This document shows positions 35,867-47,543 of a stretch of DNA of 64,000 nt, one piece after another. Below the pieces are notes generated by a model, which was given only the letters and a program-made list of their open reading frames with translations, was not told where the DNA came from and made no database searches. A program made the translations under genes and the position numbers. The stretch's first letter is position 1; each line of letters opens with the position of its first letter. The DNA is from Dendrobium chrysotoxum (Eukaryota; Streptophyta; Magnoliopsida; Asparagales; Orchidaceae): the NCBI GenBank assembly GCA_019925795.1, contig CM034313.1, forward strand, positions 83,545,663-83,609,662, in the 5' to 3' direction.

Positions 35867-38800
35867 ATGGCGAAGTCTATGAGGTCGAAGCGAAAGCAGA
35901 GGCTGAGGTCTCTAAGGAGGGAGATCGCGGAGCCCTTCTACGAGAAGAAAGAGGCTGCTAAGCTTGCCGCTCAGCAAGCTGCTCTTGAAGCCCCAAAGCT
36001 TCCTGTACGCGTCCACAAGAATGAATCCGAGGCCGATGTGCCAGCCGAGACATCAACTGCCATGGGTTAGCTCTATCTTCCCGTTTCTTTTGGTCTCTTG
36101 TTGACACCTTTGTGATTTCTATGCCATTTCTCCTGAATCCTCATAATGCACTGTTTCTTTTTTAGCCTGTTGCTCGTGTAGAGATGAGCCATTCACAGCC
36201 CACTTTGAGGGTCGTTTTTTTGCATGTGATTTAGAGTATTTATTCAATCATTGTCTGATTAATCTGTAATTTGATTATATTTCACCTCTGATAATTTGAT
36301 GAGTTTATTAAATTCTGTCATTTGGTTGGATGTTAAGGTCGAAATCAAAATGGGGTTTAAACTTTGCAGTAGATTTAATATCCCTTAGCATCAAGGATTT
36401 CATATTTTTATTAATGTGTGAGAAAGAGATCATAAATTTCTAAAACATGTTTTTTTACGTATAAGCAACCAAATGAGGCATCTACAAAATTTAAATGTTA
36501 ATGTTATAGCCCATGAATTGTTTTGGCTCCAAAACTTTCTTTGATTGGATGGCTATGTGTCAAACTATCACACTACTATTATTGTATTCCATGTTGCTGA
36601 TCAAAGCGCTCAGTTGATTACTGAATGGACATTAAGGACTCATTTGATTGGTGGAAGGCTCGAAGCTAGATGAACAATGATGATCTTTGTTAAACCCATC
36701 ATTTGGTCAGATATAGTTAGAAACTAATATGGATTTCAAATTAGGAAAACAAATTCAAAGCTTCATAAAATTGATGTTTTTTTTTTACATTCAAAATGAG
36801 TGAATGGAATCATCATGTTCTAAAACTTATTTTCAACTTAAAGTAACCAAATGAACCCAAAGAAGAAAGTGATACTCTTGAATTTGTGATTCGTTGATAA
36901 AATATAAGAGAGATCAATCTCTTGATGCATGGTTTTTAAATTACACTAGTGAGTATGGTGTTGCTAGACTAACGATCATAGAACAATTTAGAAAAGAAAG
37001 TTAAAATAATTTAGATCCAATCACGAACAAGTTGGCATGCAACTGACTTGGCAAGTCACCCTTTAGAACTACAATCATGACTTGAATCACAAGTTTCTAT
37101 GCTCTCAATCAACAAAAAGTGTATCACCTTAAGTTTCAATTTAAAAAAATAAGAATATCTTACTACTATAGCAACTAAAAGCAAGGGTAAGTACCGCTTG
37201 CGTACCTGCAACAATTGATCTCAAGTAGTCAAATCAGGCTCAAGGATTGGTTTAAATATTGTATTTCAACACTATTTTAAGAAATGTTTTTTCCGATGAG
37301 TACAATATATTGAATGCCTATATATTATGATTTATGATCATCTCTTAATTGCTCGGTTTGTGTAGATTTCAATTGTTAAGACATTATTTGAAAGAGGAGT
37401 ATGGTTGGGATCTTGAGAGAATTAATGATGGAATAGCTATGAGGGATTATTTAGAGGCTAATGGAAGTGGCGATAGGGTTTAGTGGTTGACCAAAGCTTA
37501 ATTACCTAACTCGGTTGAGAGCAATGATGTGAGAGGGGAGAGTTGATGCAAATTGTAAGAAGGGATCATTTGGAAGTCCTCACAAAAGATCTTCAATTAC
37601 ATAAAGGGACCACCAAGCCATTTGAACACAATAGTATATTTGAGACTCTCACTGAAGAACTCCAAAGGGAGAAAAAAGCCATCAAGCTATCTTCAGATAC
37701 TAGAAACCAAATAACAATATTATTTCTCTTCGGCGATCAAATTTATTAATTATATAACATTTACTTATATAGAGAATAACGAAAACATAACCTAAACTAA
37801 TTCAGGGATGGCTGACCTATGCATGAATGGAAGGTCTTAAACCACTCCTCAATTACAGTATTTAGTTTTATTTTAAGTCTTGGATGGCCATGACATAATA
37901 GGAAAAAGTCTTTTTATACAAATAAGCACATTGTGCATTTTAAATACTTCAGCACTGTCATGATTTATTTTTTGCCAAGATAGTGACAACATTATTTGAG
38001 CACACGTTGATTCATATTAATGGGAGGGCTGGCCATTGTTGAATGGAACTTTGATGAAGCTTGCTTTGATTGATTATGATTATCAAATACTTGTCTTGTA
38101 ATGTAGGAGGCCATTTGTATAAGTAAGGGATGAGAATACTAACCCTTCCTTACATCAATATGCATGATATTCATCATAGCAGTATTTGAAATTGGATGCA
38201 TGCGTGACACCATTTCTACTTTACCTTTAATAACTCTACTACACGAAGTTTAAGTTGTTGTAGTCTTCACAGGGGCTGATGCTAACTTGTTTGAATTAGT
38301 GGTTATCAAATGCATTTTGGCTGAAGGAGGCTTGAGTCGCATTGAATTAACTTGGGCTCCTGCAAGAGTTAACTTGAATGTATTTGCTATTGTTTATCAT
38401 TATTGGATGAGTCATAGCAGCAGAAAGATCATGTTAGGATTTGCACATTCTGTAGATGCACATGATAGATGTTTTTTTATTTTGGAGAAATAATTTTATT
38501 ATAATTAAGTTTTGGGCGGAGAGTAGGTTGAACGGATGCAGAACTAGTCATAAACTAGGGAGACCTTGCTTTAGATTTTTGAATGGGCATGGGAGTAGGT
38601 CCAGTGTTGAATTTTTTGTAACTGGTGGATAAGGTTTCTCTAGTGGTTAGTAGGAATTTTATTGAGAGATTTGTCGATCATGGGGTTTTTATGAGTAAGG
38701 TTTAATTTAGGGTATTGATGACGTATAGATGCCAAGGTATTAGTTGGGTGATGTGTGGTACTAAGGATTAATTGATTTTTAACATATTTCTACAATTTGT

Positions 38801-41800
38801 ATAATTTTTCATAGGTGACAGAGGCAGTTTTTAATTTTTATTAAGGTCCTCTAACATATATTTTGATTTCATAATGATCCGCACATGGGTTATGAAAAAT
38901 TTAAGAAAAAAATTATGGATCATATATGCATTGCTAATCAAAAGTATTATGGAAAAATATAGACAATTAAATTTTTAGCAACTTCACATTTGAAAGTTCA
39001 ATATGAAGCTTTATGTTGATGTAATATTTGGCACTTCAAATCTTCCCAAAGATGTTATGGATTTGCTTAAGCACTGATACCAAATGAAGGAGAATAATGG
39101 TACAGATGTTGAAGGATTTAATGATAGGATTGTTACAAGGGATTATTCGGTGGCTTATAGAAGTGGTGCTAGGGTTTTGTGACCAAGGCTTGGTTACTTG
39201 GTCGAGAGCAACAATGGGATAAGAGAGAGGACATGTAAGTAATAAAAGGGTTTAACTATGAAGATCTCACCAAAAAATTTCATTTGGTTGAAGGAGCCAC
39301 CTAGCCACTTCAATATAGAAGGATCGTTGAATCTCTCAACTCCAAAGAGAAAAGAAATGCATCAATAAACTTATCTTTAAATGAAATTAAAAAAAAAAAA
39401 ATCTCTCTTCAATGATTGTTTCATGGTTACATAACACTTACATAGATAATAGCATGAAAATATCCTAGACTAATTGAAGGTTGTCTAGCTTATGCATCAA
39501 TGGAAGTTTTAAAACTACTCTGCAATTATAATATTTAGTTTCATTTAAGTGGTGGCCGATCATGACATAATAGGAAGTGAGTGGTTACGAAAATAAGTAG
39601 ATGGTGAATTCCAGGTACTTTATGGTTTAGCAATGCTTTATTTAATAGAGTGGCACCATTATGGCATTATTTGACCATATGTTGATTTATAAAGAGGAGA
39701 GGATTCACCATGGTTGAATGGAACTTGATTGAAGCTTTCTATGATTGGTTTTGATCATCAAACACTTGCCTTGTTATAGAGGAAGCCATTTATCAACATG
39801 TTTGATATTTATCGTGGCCATGCATGAAGTTGGGCTCTTGCGTTGTGGCCAGAAGTTGGGCTCTTGTGTTTTGTTATTACTTCTATATTGTGTTTCAAAA
39901 CTTACCAAATGATATATCTATATTCTTTATATTAACCCACAATGAAAAAATATCTCATTTGAAATTTTAAATTTACAAACAAGGAGTGAGCTCCTTTTCA
40001 AAGTGGGCCTCTCTTTATTTTGATTTTTTCTTTACTATATCCATATACAATAGAAGAATGCCATCATTTGAGTTTGCAAATGGACAAAAAGAGGAAAAGT
40101 CCATTTTCAAGAGCAATGAAATGAGGAGGGATCTCAATTTCAAAATTGAATAGGCATATCTATACTATACTACTATATAAAAGTGTCTTGGGATTCCACT
40201 CAAATGCAATCTTAGCCTTCCATTTAATTTATCAAAGATGAATCTTAATGTTTCATTTTATTTATAAATTTAATTAACTTATTAATTAATTTTATTTATT
40301 CATTTAAATGCATGACGTTTTTCATTTTATTTATATTAATTGCATTTATGTAAGAGTCAATTTGTGCATTTAATTATATTTATTTTTACATTCAATTAGG
40401 ATTAATTAATATATTTATTTTCATTATTTCTTAATTAATACCTACTCTAGCAATTAATAATATAATTCATAATATTCATCATATATACTATTATAAAATT
40501 AATTTATAAATCTTCTCATATTGAATTCTAACCCTTAAATTTATGATGAATATCGAATCCTAAAATTTAAATATATGATTATTATATAAAAAATTAAATT
40601 AAATTCTATCTTTTCAATATTCTCATTTTTAAATCTTTCTTAATTAATATTATTGTTTGCTTATTATACATGTTATCATTTAACTGCATAAATTATTTTC
40701 AATAAAAAGTTAACCTAATATTAAATTATTTAAAATTACTATGTTAATTCATATGTTACATTTGCACGGTTAATTATTAAATTTATTATAAAAAAATTAA
40801 TTTACTTTTCATCTACCAAAATTTAGCTTGAACAATATATATCTATTATTATAAATATTACTATTATATAAGCCACTGGAATTTCTTCACAAACAGTCCT
40901 AGCCTTTTATATTTGTTTTTAAAATAGAATTCTGGCTGTTGTTTTTTTAATCTTATTATGATTAATTAATCATTTTAAAAATAATTAATTGTAATAACTT
41001 TTTATATAAACAAATAAATAAAAAATATATACTTTGAATTTCCTAATGCTTCTTAGTCTTCCTTTACATTTATTGAATACCCCTTTGTATTCTCATTTTA
41101 TTATTTCAGACTTTTCTTATTCTCTTTTTTCATGATCTTAATTATTATTAATTAAATATCTCTTCATATTCTTCTTTTCATACAATTTTTATTCCTCTTT
41201 ATATTCCCCTCTTCATAACTCTTTTTATTCCTTGTTATATTATATATTATAACTCTCGCAACTCATCAAACTCTCATCCTATCTGAAACTCTTTCTATTC
41301 ATTTACGATCTCTCCTATTTCTATGGTGTTGGAAAGATGATCTGGCTACAGTGCTCCTAATAACTCCTTCGCAATGGCAGTGTTGCGACGACGAGAAGAT
41401 CATATCAAGTTTCGACGAGAAGATCATATAAATTTTTTGTAGCACCTCTGCGGCAGCAGGAAAGCTTTGGATGCCAAAGATGCCTCAATTTTTTTTATTT
41501 AGAAATCTCTCTAATTGCAATTATATTTTTATCTATAAAATAAAATCTCTTTGCATAATTTTTTTTATCATTTTCTTTGATTTTGTAGGAAAAGCTTTGG
41601 ATCTACATCCACGGCTCGATTTTTTTTATTTTACTTTTTTATTTGTAGGAGACCCTTCCTACTTATCTACGGTTAATATAAAATTTAATAACATTGATTT
41701 ATCATGTCATAAATTATCTTTAAATTTTAATTATTTATTTCTTATTTTTTAAAATTTTATTCACGTGCACCATATGCACGTGCATTTATACTAGTATTTA

Positions 41801-43833
41801 TATAATATCTTTTATATATTTACTTTTTAAAGAGTGAGAATTTCAATCATTTTAAAAACTTAAGGTTAAATAAAGATCTATTTGTCCTTTGAAATAGTAT
41901 TAAAGTTTTGGTATGATATTTAAATTTTTTTTATCCAATCTCATGCTGATGATATACTTCTTGTTGATAAGACTAGAGAGGGAGTAGAAGGAAAACTTGA
42001 ATTATGGAGGTCAACTTTAGAGTCTAATGATTTTCATTTAAGTAGATCTAAAACTGAATACGTGGAGTGTAATTTTAGTAGTATAGATGTAGTGGTGAGA
42101 TTGTGACATTAGGTGATCAAGTCATGAAAAAGAGTGCACATTTTAGATATCTCGGGTCTATAGTTTAAAGCGATAGTAAAATGGATGGGGATATTATTAG
42201 TAGAATTTAAGTTGGATGGTTGAAGTGGAGGAATGCATCGGGCTTGTTATGTGATAGAAAAGCGCCCCTCAAACTTAAGGGAAAATTTTATAAGATAGTA
42301 GTGAGACATGCAATGTTTTATGGTGCAAAAAGTTTGATAGTTAAAGAGAAATATAAAAATAAGTTAAGTGTTGCAGAGATGATCATGCTCAGGTGATTGA
42401 GTGGCTTTACACTTAGAGACAGTATGTGAAATGAGTGTATTTGTGAAAAGGTTGGAGTAGCTCCAATGGAAGCTAAGATTGGAGAGACTCGTTTTAGATG
42501 GTTTGGTCACATAAAACGTTGGTCTTCCGATGACCCGGTTAGGAGAGTAGATGTATTAGATCTGGCCTATGTTAAGAAAGGTAGATGCATACATAAAAAA
42601 AAATCTTAGAAAATATTAGAAATGACTTTTTTTTATTAGATTTAAATGAGAATTTGACTCTTAATAGGACATAATGGAGAAAAATGATCCATGTAGCTGG
42701 CCCCATGTATTGGGATAAAGGCTTGATGTTGTTGTTGTTGTTGTAATCTCATGCCATCACAATTGGGTAGCTAACTAACTTGCAACCATAATCATTAATC
42801 AAACATATTTTGATGTTTTCTGACAAGCTATAAATTGTTAATACAAAAATCATTATATTTATTAAGTCAATATGAACCTCTCATTTGAGGTGTAATATGA
42901 TTGATGACTGAAGGAATAAGTAACCGACGATTTGATTATTCATCCAAGAGTTCTGGATTAAGGGTTTGTTAGGGATAGGTTGTCAAGCCTGTTAAGATAT
43001 CTGCCTCTGTCCCTCTTCATAATTTCTGGAATAGAGTCGAACTTCTTGGTGCTAAGAACAAGCAACTAATTCCTAAAAAGGAATGATAGAATAATTCCAT
43101 GATCGTGGAGAGCATGATTGTTAAGCTGCTCGTGCATCTCTGTGCGATTAATGACATCTTTATTTCATGTAACAGAAACTAAACAGTACACAATTTTCCA
43201 AATGAAGTCTCATCCATGGCGTTGAGAAAAAGAAGACGTTTTTTCATATAATTTTGATTGGTCTTCATTTATTGGCTTAAATTTTGGGTGTAAAGATGTA
43301 TAATTTCTACAGCAGGTGATGGACAAAGCGAGCAATGGAGACATTTTTAGACAGTTTGAAGCTCTTACAAATTGTAGTACAAATTGTAGAGGAACTTGCT
43401 AGATATTTCAAGAGGATTGTTGTTCAATATATGGGTGTAGATGTGCTAATTTGATGCATCATCAGTACTTTTTTTTCACTTGATTTTGTCACAATTACGC
43501 TTGTTGCCATGAAGTATACACTTTTTCATATGATATTTTCATGTGATTTTGAGACCTAGAGTGTCTATATGGAAATATAAAGATCAAGTATTAGATATGG
43601 TATGTATGAAATTCCCCTTTTAATATCTGTTTTATTTAGCTTTTTAAAATGTCTGAATAGATGTCGAAGTTGCTGATGGAGTAAGCTCTCATGGAGATGA
43701 TTCAAAGTCTCTTCTGAAGCCAGTGGGAGGGATAGGAAAGAAGAAGTTAAAAAAGAAGTTACTGTTGAAGAAGCTGAAGAGACGTGGCAGAGGCAAAGGT
43801 AAAGGAAGGCTACGGAGGAGTCGAAGGGTTTAG
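35867..43833 (+). CDS. LLPH/DUF2423-like small basic nucleolar protein, two exons
   Basis: Exon 1 35867-36065 starts MAKSMRSKRKQRLRSLRRE, the hallmark N-terminus of the LLPH (learning-associated protein) / DUF2423 family, and ends ATG G/GTTAGC. Exon 2 43661-43833 follows TGAATAG and continues in phase (D split across the junction), ending in LKRRGRGKGKGRLRRSRRV and TAG. Total 123 residues. The N- and C-termini are highly basic and the middle is acidic (SEADVPAE, SHGDDSK), as in this family. Relatives (human LLPH, yeast YBL028C) are nucleolar and linked to large-subunit ribosome assembly, so a nucleolar role is likely by homology. The ATG at 35867 was chosen because the family motif starts there. 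The 7595-bp intron holds an old LTR element, a Helitron, an RTE LINE and MITEs. Confidence 0.85.
36316..36860. mobile_element. two MITEs with TTTGGTTGG-type ends
   Basis: Element 1, about 36316-36480: starts CATTTGGTTGGATG and ends AAGCAACCAAATGAGGC. Element 2, about 36645-36860: starts GGACTCATTTGATTGGTGG and ends AAGTAACCAAATGAACC. The inverted ends match those of the split MITE at 5040-6853. Both lie at the start of the LLPH-like intron. Confidence 0.55.
37068..37150. repeat. interspersed repeat shared with 58990-59068
   Basis: About 80 bp containing GACTTGAATCACAAGTT and CTCTCAATCAACAAAAAGTG, followed by TATCACCTTNAGTTTCAATTT, occurs here and again at 58990-59068 beside the gag-derived tandem array. 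It is probably part of an LTR or leader of the same retroelement family. Confidence 0.7.
37389..39850 (-). mobile_element. old LTR retrotransposon without coding capacity
   Basis: Two diverged direct repeats, about 37389-38215 and 39085-39850, share ordered blocks (ATGACATAATAGGAA, CTTATGCAT/CTATGCATGAATGGAAG, a TTGAATGGAACTT block, ACTTGYCTTGT). Beside the right repeat, TGATACCA at 39071-39082 reads on the minus strand as TGGTATCAGTGC, a primer-binding site for initiator tRNA-Met, 2 nt from a CA LTR end. The right repeat is therefore the 5' LTR (minus) and the left is the 3' LTR. The interior is about 0.9 kb with no recognisable gag or pol: a LARD/TRIM-like or gutted element. Outer LTR ends are approximate. 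It lies in the LLPH-like intron. Confidence 0.65.
40159..41794 (+). mobile_element. non-autonomous Helitron
   Basis: 5' end TCTATACTATACTAC at 40159. The 3' end is a hairpin CACGTGC-N7-GCACGTG (41762-41780 region), then CATTTATA and CTAG at 41791-41794. The flanks are A (40158) and T (41795), the A-T insertion site of Helitrons, with no duplication. All these are the classic Helitron signals. The 1.6-kb AT-rich interior has no Rep/helicase. A GC-richer patch at 41330-41470 contains CGACGAGAAGATCATAT twice and could be captured sequence. It lies in the LLPH-like intron. Confidence 0.8.
41947..42744 (+). mobile_element. RTE LINE, 5'-truncated, with 10-bp target duplication
   Basis: Starts inside the RT catalytic motif (ADDILLVDKTREGVE) and runs through the C-terminal domain (FRYLGS, WLKWRNASG, KLKGKFYKIV, RWFGHIKRWSS) to TTGGGATAAAGGCTTG and a GTT tail, with stops and frameshifts. 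Flanks AATCTCATGC at 41937-41946 and 42745-42754 form the target duplication; there is some microhomology at the 5' junction. It lies in the LLPH-like intron, in sense orientation. Confidence 0.85.
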
Positions 43834-44826
43834 CTATCAGCTTAGATGTGAACTTGACCTGCCAACACCTGTGCTTGTAAAATTTAAGTTGACTGAATAT
43901 CATTTTGACCTGCCATTGTTTTTTTGGGCAGTTAGGGGATTTGAGCCCAGATGAGATGGGAGGAACGGGTTCCATCGATAATTCGGCCGCAGACCCGATC
44001 TTCCCCTGCCATTTTATTCAAATGCATTTTACTATTTGCTAGTCTACATTTAGCGTGCAAACTAATATTTTGATTACATTAACGAATCATTGCCAAGCTT
44101 TTGCAAGTTTTGCTAACGTTGTAGAATAACATTTCAGAATTTATATATTGTTGCTTGGGATTGTTCTTTGGAGTTTGTTTCTTGTGTGTTTAATCTTTCA
44201 TTAGAAGCAAATTGGATCATTTATTTGTTTGATGACATAGGATTTTACGAAGGCTTCATTTGTGACAGGTTTTGGCCATGGCTGTTTTGCTGCTTTTAAA
44301 AAATTTTGTTAATAAAAAATTGCAGTAGGAAAATATTTTTATGAGGCACTCAGCACTGAGCTCTTATATAATTAAAGAGAATTTACATAATTATTATATG
44401 TTTATCTATCTAATATCAAAATTTATGCATAAAAATATATACTTCTATTAAATAAATAAATATTTCAAATATTTTTAATATAATTTAAATTTTGAGCATT
44501 ATATAAATAAATATAAAAATTCACTAATAAATATATAAATATTCAGTATTATATTTATAAATCCTCTAATAAATAAATATTAAATTTATTTATTATATGT
44601 ATAAATTTGTATAATTTTTGGAATGTGTATAAATATATGCTTCAATTTAATCTCCAGAAAAAAATTATAAATACATAAAAATTCTCTAATATGTATGTAA
44701 ATTATTATTAATTTTTATGTATCTTCAAAGTTGGTCACACTAACAAAGGCCTCGATCAGTGATAAACGCAAACACCTGGCGGGTTTCTCAGCTTCCCGCC
44801 TCCTTCCATTACCATTTCCCTCTCGG
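43834..44826. other. spacer between LLPH-like gene and WRNIP1-like gene
   Basis: The LLPH-like 3' UTR is expected at its start. A partial GGCTTCRTTTGKGAC MITE arm lies at 44252-44330, followed by very AT-rich DNA with many ATAAATA words (44370-44700). The WRNIP1-like promoter and leader must lie just before 44827, where GC content rises sharply. No further gene is seen. Confidence 0.55.
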
Positions 44827-46416
44827 ATGTTCGATCGCCCACATATGTCATTGCCAGATCCAAAAATCCACAAGAAAGAGATGGAGGAGCTTCTCAGTAT
44901 GGGCTTCTCGGAGGATCTCGCTTCTCAGGCCCTCGCCGCCACCGCATCCTCTTCAACCACTTCAGCCAACCCTTCCGTCGAAGCCGCCGCCGACTGGATC
45001 CTCACTCACACCTCTCAATCCTCTCATTCCCCTCATTCCCCTCCAACACTGTCCTCCCAATCCAACCTCCGCCGCTTCATCCTTTCCAAACCCGCCCAGC
45101 CTCTCAAACCCTACCCCTCCAAACGTCTCAAACCATCTCCTTCGTCTCTCTCCCCTCTCTCCGAACGCATGCGTCCGTCCACTGTCGACCTGATAGTCGG
45201 CCAAGACCACCTCCTCTCCCCCAGCTCCCTCCTTCGCGGCGTGGCTGGTGGCCCTCTCCCCTCTCTGCTTCTCTGGGGCCCTCCTGGCTCTGGCAAAACC
45301 TCCCTCGCTCGCGCCATCGCCGCTTCTCTGTCCTCCCACCGCTTCCTCCCTCTCTCAGCCGTCACTGCCACCGTCGTTGACCTCCGCCGCTCCATCGACG
45401 AAGCCCGCCGCTCCCGATCCCAAATACGCACAGTCCTTTTCGTCGATGAGATCCATCGATTCTCCAAAACTCAACAGGACGCCCTCCTCCCCGCCATTGA
45501 AGACGGATCCATCATCTTCCTCGGTGCCACCACCGAAAACCCCTCATTCCACCTTACGAACCCCCTTCTCTCCCGTCTTCGTGTTCTCGCCCTCCGCCCT
45601 CTTGAACCTCATCACGTCCGCTCCCTACTTCTTCGCGCCATTGATGACGTCGACCACGGCCTCCTACTCTCCACTAACGGCGCCTCCGTTACCATAGACG
45701 ATGAAGCGCTGGAGTTTCTTTCCCTTCATTGCGACGGCGACGCCCGTGTTGCACTCAATTCGCTTGAAGCCTCGGCAGTCTTAGCCGTGAACCGAAGTTC
45801 TGGCATTGGTGAGGGAACAGTTATTATTACCACTGCGGATGCGAAGGAGGCCATGCAGTGTAAGCACTTGGCTTACGATCGTGATGGTGACGAGCACTAT
45901 AATCTCATCAGTGCGCTGCACAAGTCGATGAGGGGGAGTGATGCAGATGCAGCCATTTACTGGCTGACAAGAATGCTCGAGGGAGGAGAGCAGCCATTGT
46001 ACATTGCCCGGAGGCTTGTGAGGTTTGCTAGTGAGGATGTTGGACTTGCAGACACTGCAGCGCTCGGCCATGCTGTTGCTTGCTACCAGGCCTGCCACTT
46101 CATTGGGATGCCAGAGTGCGATGTCTGTCTTGCTCAGTGTGTTGCATACCTTGCTCTGGCACCCAAATCTGTGGCGGTTTATAAAGCTCTCAATGCCGCA
46201 AAGAGAGCTGTGAAGGAGTCGGTAGGGGGGAATGAGGGGGTGCCACTGCATTTGAGGAATGCTCCGACAAAGCTGATGAAGCAAATGGGATATGGAGATG
46301 GGTATCTATATCCTCCGGATCATCCTCAACTTTGTAAAGGGCAGAGTTATCTACCAGATTCACTTAAAGGTCGGAAATTTCTCCAATGGCCACCACTGGA
46401 TGTAGAGCAGCTGTGA
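44827..46416 (+). CDS. WRNIP1/RarA/MgsA-family AAA+ ATPase with UBA domain
   Basis: A complete single-exon gene of 529 codons from the first ATG. Residues about 18-62 form a UBA-like ubiquitin-binding domain (MEELLSMGFSEDLASQALAA). The AAA+ module follows: Walker A GPPGSGKT (151-158), Walker B LFVDE (204-208) with IHRFSKTQQDALLPAIEDG, sensor 1 GATTEN (233-238), and NPLLSRLR carrying the arginine finger. The C-terminal RarA/MgsA domain includes YDRDGDEHYNLISALHKS, GSDADAAIYWLTRML, YIARRLVRFASEDVGLAD and a GYLYPPDHP end. Family members (human WRNIP1, yeast Mgs1, E. coli RarA) act in the nucleus or nucleoid at stalled replication forks with PCNA/clamp-loader and ubiquitin signals. ATGs at 44827, 44845 and 44881 are possible starts; 44881 has the best context and sits right at the UBA domain. 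The frame stays open to 44731 without an ATG. The 5' half is strongly GC/C-ending, the 3' half much less so. Confidence 0.95.
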   Translation: MFDRPHMSLPDPKIHKKEMEELLSMGFSEDLASQALAATASSSTTSANPSVEAAADWILTHTSQSSHSPHSPPTLSSQSNLRRFILSKPAQPLKPYPSKRLKPSPSSLSPLSERMRPSTVDLIVGQDHLLSPSSLLRGVAGGPLPSLLLWGPPGSGKTSLARAIAASLSSHRFLPLSAVTATVVDLRRSIDEARRSRSQIRTVLFVDEIHRFSKTQQDALLPAIEDGSIIFLGATTENPSFHLTNPLLSRLRVLALRPLEPHHVRSLLLRAIDDVDHGLLLSTNGASVTIDDEALEFLSLHCDGDARVALNSLEASAVLAVNRSSGIGEGTVIITTADAKEAMQCKHLAYDRDGDEHYNLISALHKSMRGSDADAAIYWLTRMLEGGEQPLYIARRLVRFASEDVGLADTAALGHAVACYQACHFIGMPECDVCLAQCVAYLALAPKSVAVYKALNAAKRAVKESVGGNEGVPLHLRNAPTKLMKQMGYGDGYLYPPDHPQLCKGQSYLPDSLKGRKFLQWPPLDVEQL

Positions 46417-46738
46417 AGTTTGGTTAACCGGTATGTTTTTAATATATAAGCTTTTTCAACTGGTCCTTGGGGTGCAAGCTATTTTAGTACAATATCCTTT
46501 TTAGCATTCTATTTTGTGAATATTTTACGTTATGTTGCTGTTGCATTCCGGTTTGGCGGATGTGAAAGTTTGGATGCAGAGCTTTAATAGAAAAGAAGAT
46601 TTTGCTGACCTCTTTTTTTCTCATAGTGGATATTTTGTGTTTTATTATGTTTGTCATGTTTAGATGTCTTAATGCAACAATAATGGCTTGAAAATGACTA
46701 TAAATAGTTGGGATGAGGTTGATTATGATAATAATTTA

Positions 46739-46809
46739 GGCTTCGTTTGGGACAACTTTCTTAATGCTTTTTAAAATAGCTTTCTCGACAGCTTTCTCCA
46801 AATGAAGCC
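46739..46809. mobile_element. MITE, GGCTTCGTTTGGGAC family (copy 2, short)
   Basis: A 71-bp form: starts GGCTTCGTTTGGGACAAC and ends CCAAATGAAGCC, flanked by TTA on both sides (46736-46738 and 46810-46812). Internally deleted relative to the roughly 130-bp members. Confidence 0.75.
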
Positions 46810-47543
46810 TTAGATGAACGTATATACTCATTTATGATTAGTATTAATTGCAAATGTGATTCTCTTAGTGGATGAAATTAGATCTAAGCTATGCTTAAGA
46901 GTATTCATCTATCCTAATATTCTGATGTTTCAGCTGCAATTTTACTCCTAACTTCTTCTAGGTATATTAGGCATGAAGTATACCTTCAGCAGAGATTGAC
47001 ATGTTTAATCTAGGAGGAAATTAACATGAATAAACATTTTTATTCATCAAACCTGTTAAATATTTATACATCCATAAAACTCCGCTTACTAAAGATTTTC
47101 AGCATTTGCCCAAAAAATGACTCTGAAATGACTGGTTCCTGCTATTAATTGTAAGGAGATAAATTCATCTTTTAATTGCTTTAGCTTGGTGAATATTGGT
47201 ATGCTTGGATCAGCTTTTTCACTAATTTGCTTTTCAGTCTTTTGCTATAATTTTTTCGATGTTTTAAAGAATTTTATGGTGAGAAATAACTTTTTATAAT
47301 CAGGTTTATTTGATTTTTTCAAAAGAATAAGAATAATAATACATGCATCAACTTAAAAAAAATATGTTTTTCTCATAACAATTATATAATTACTTTCACA
47401 GAAAGTTGCAGCCAACTCCATACACACTAAAAAGCAAATCATATTGGGATGAATCTTCCACATGAGGCGTTATTTATTTATTTTTTTAAACATTAGTTTT
47501 TGGGCATGACTCTTTCTCAGGAGTCTGGTGATTGGGCTGAACT

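Noticed and set aside
44759..46284. Several long overlapping ORFs (118-167 codons) in other frames of the WRNIP1-like gene
   Set aside because: They are shadows caused by GC-rich codon use; only the frame with AAA+ motifs is conserved.
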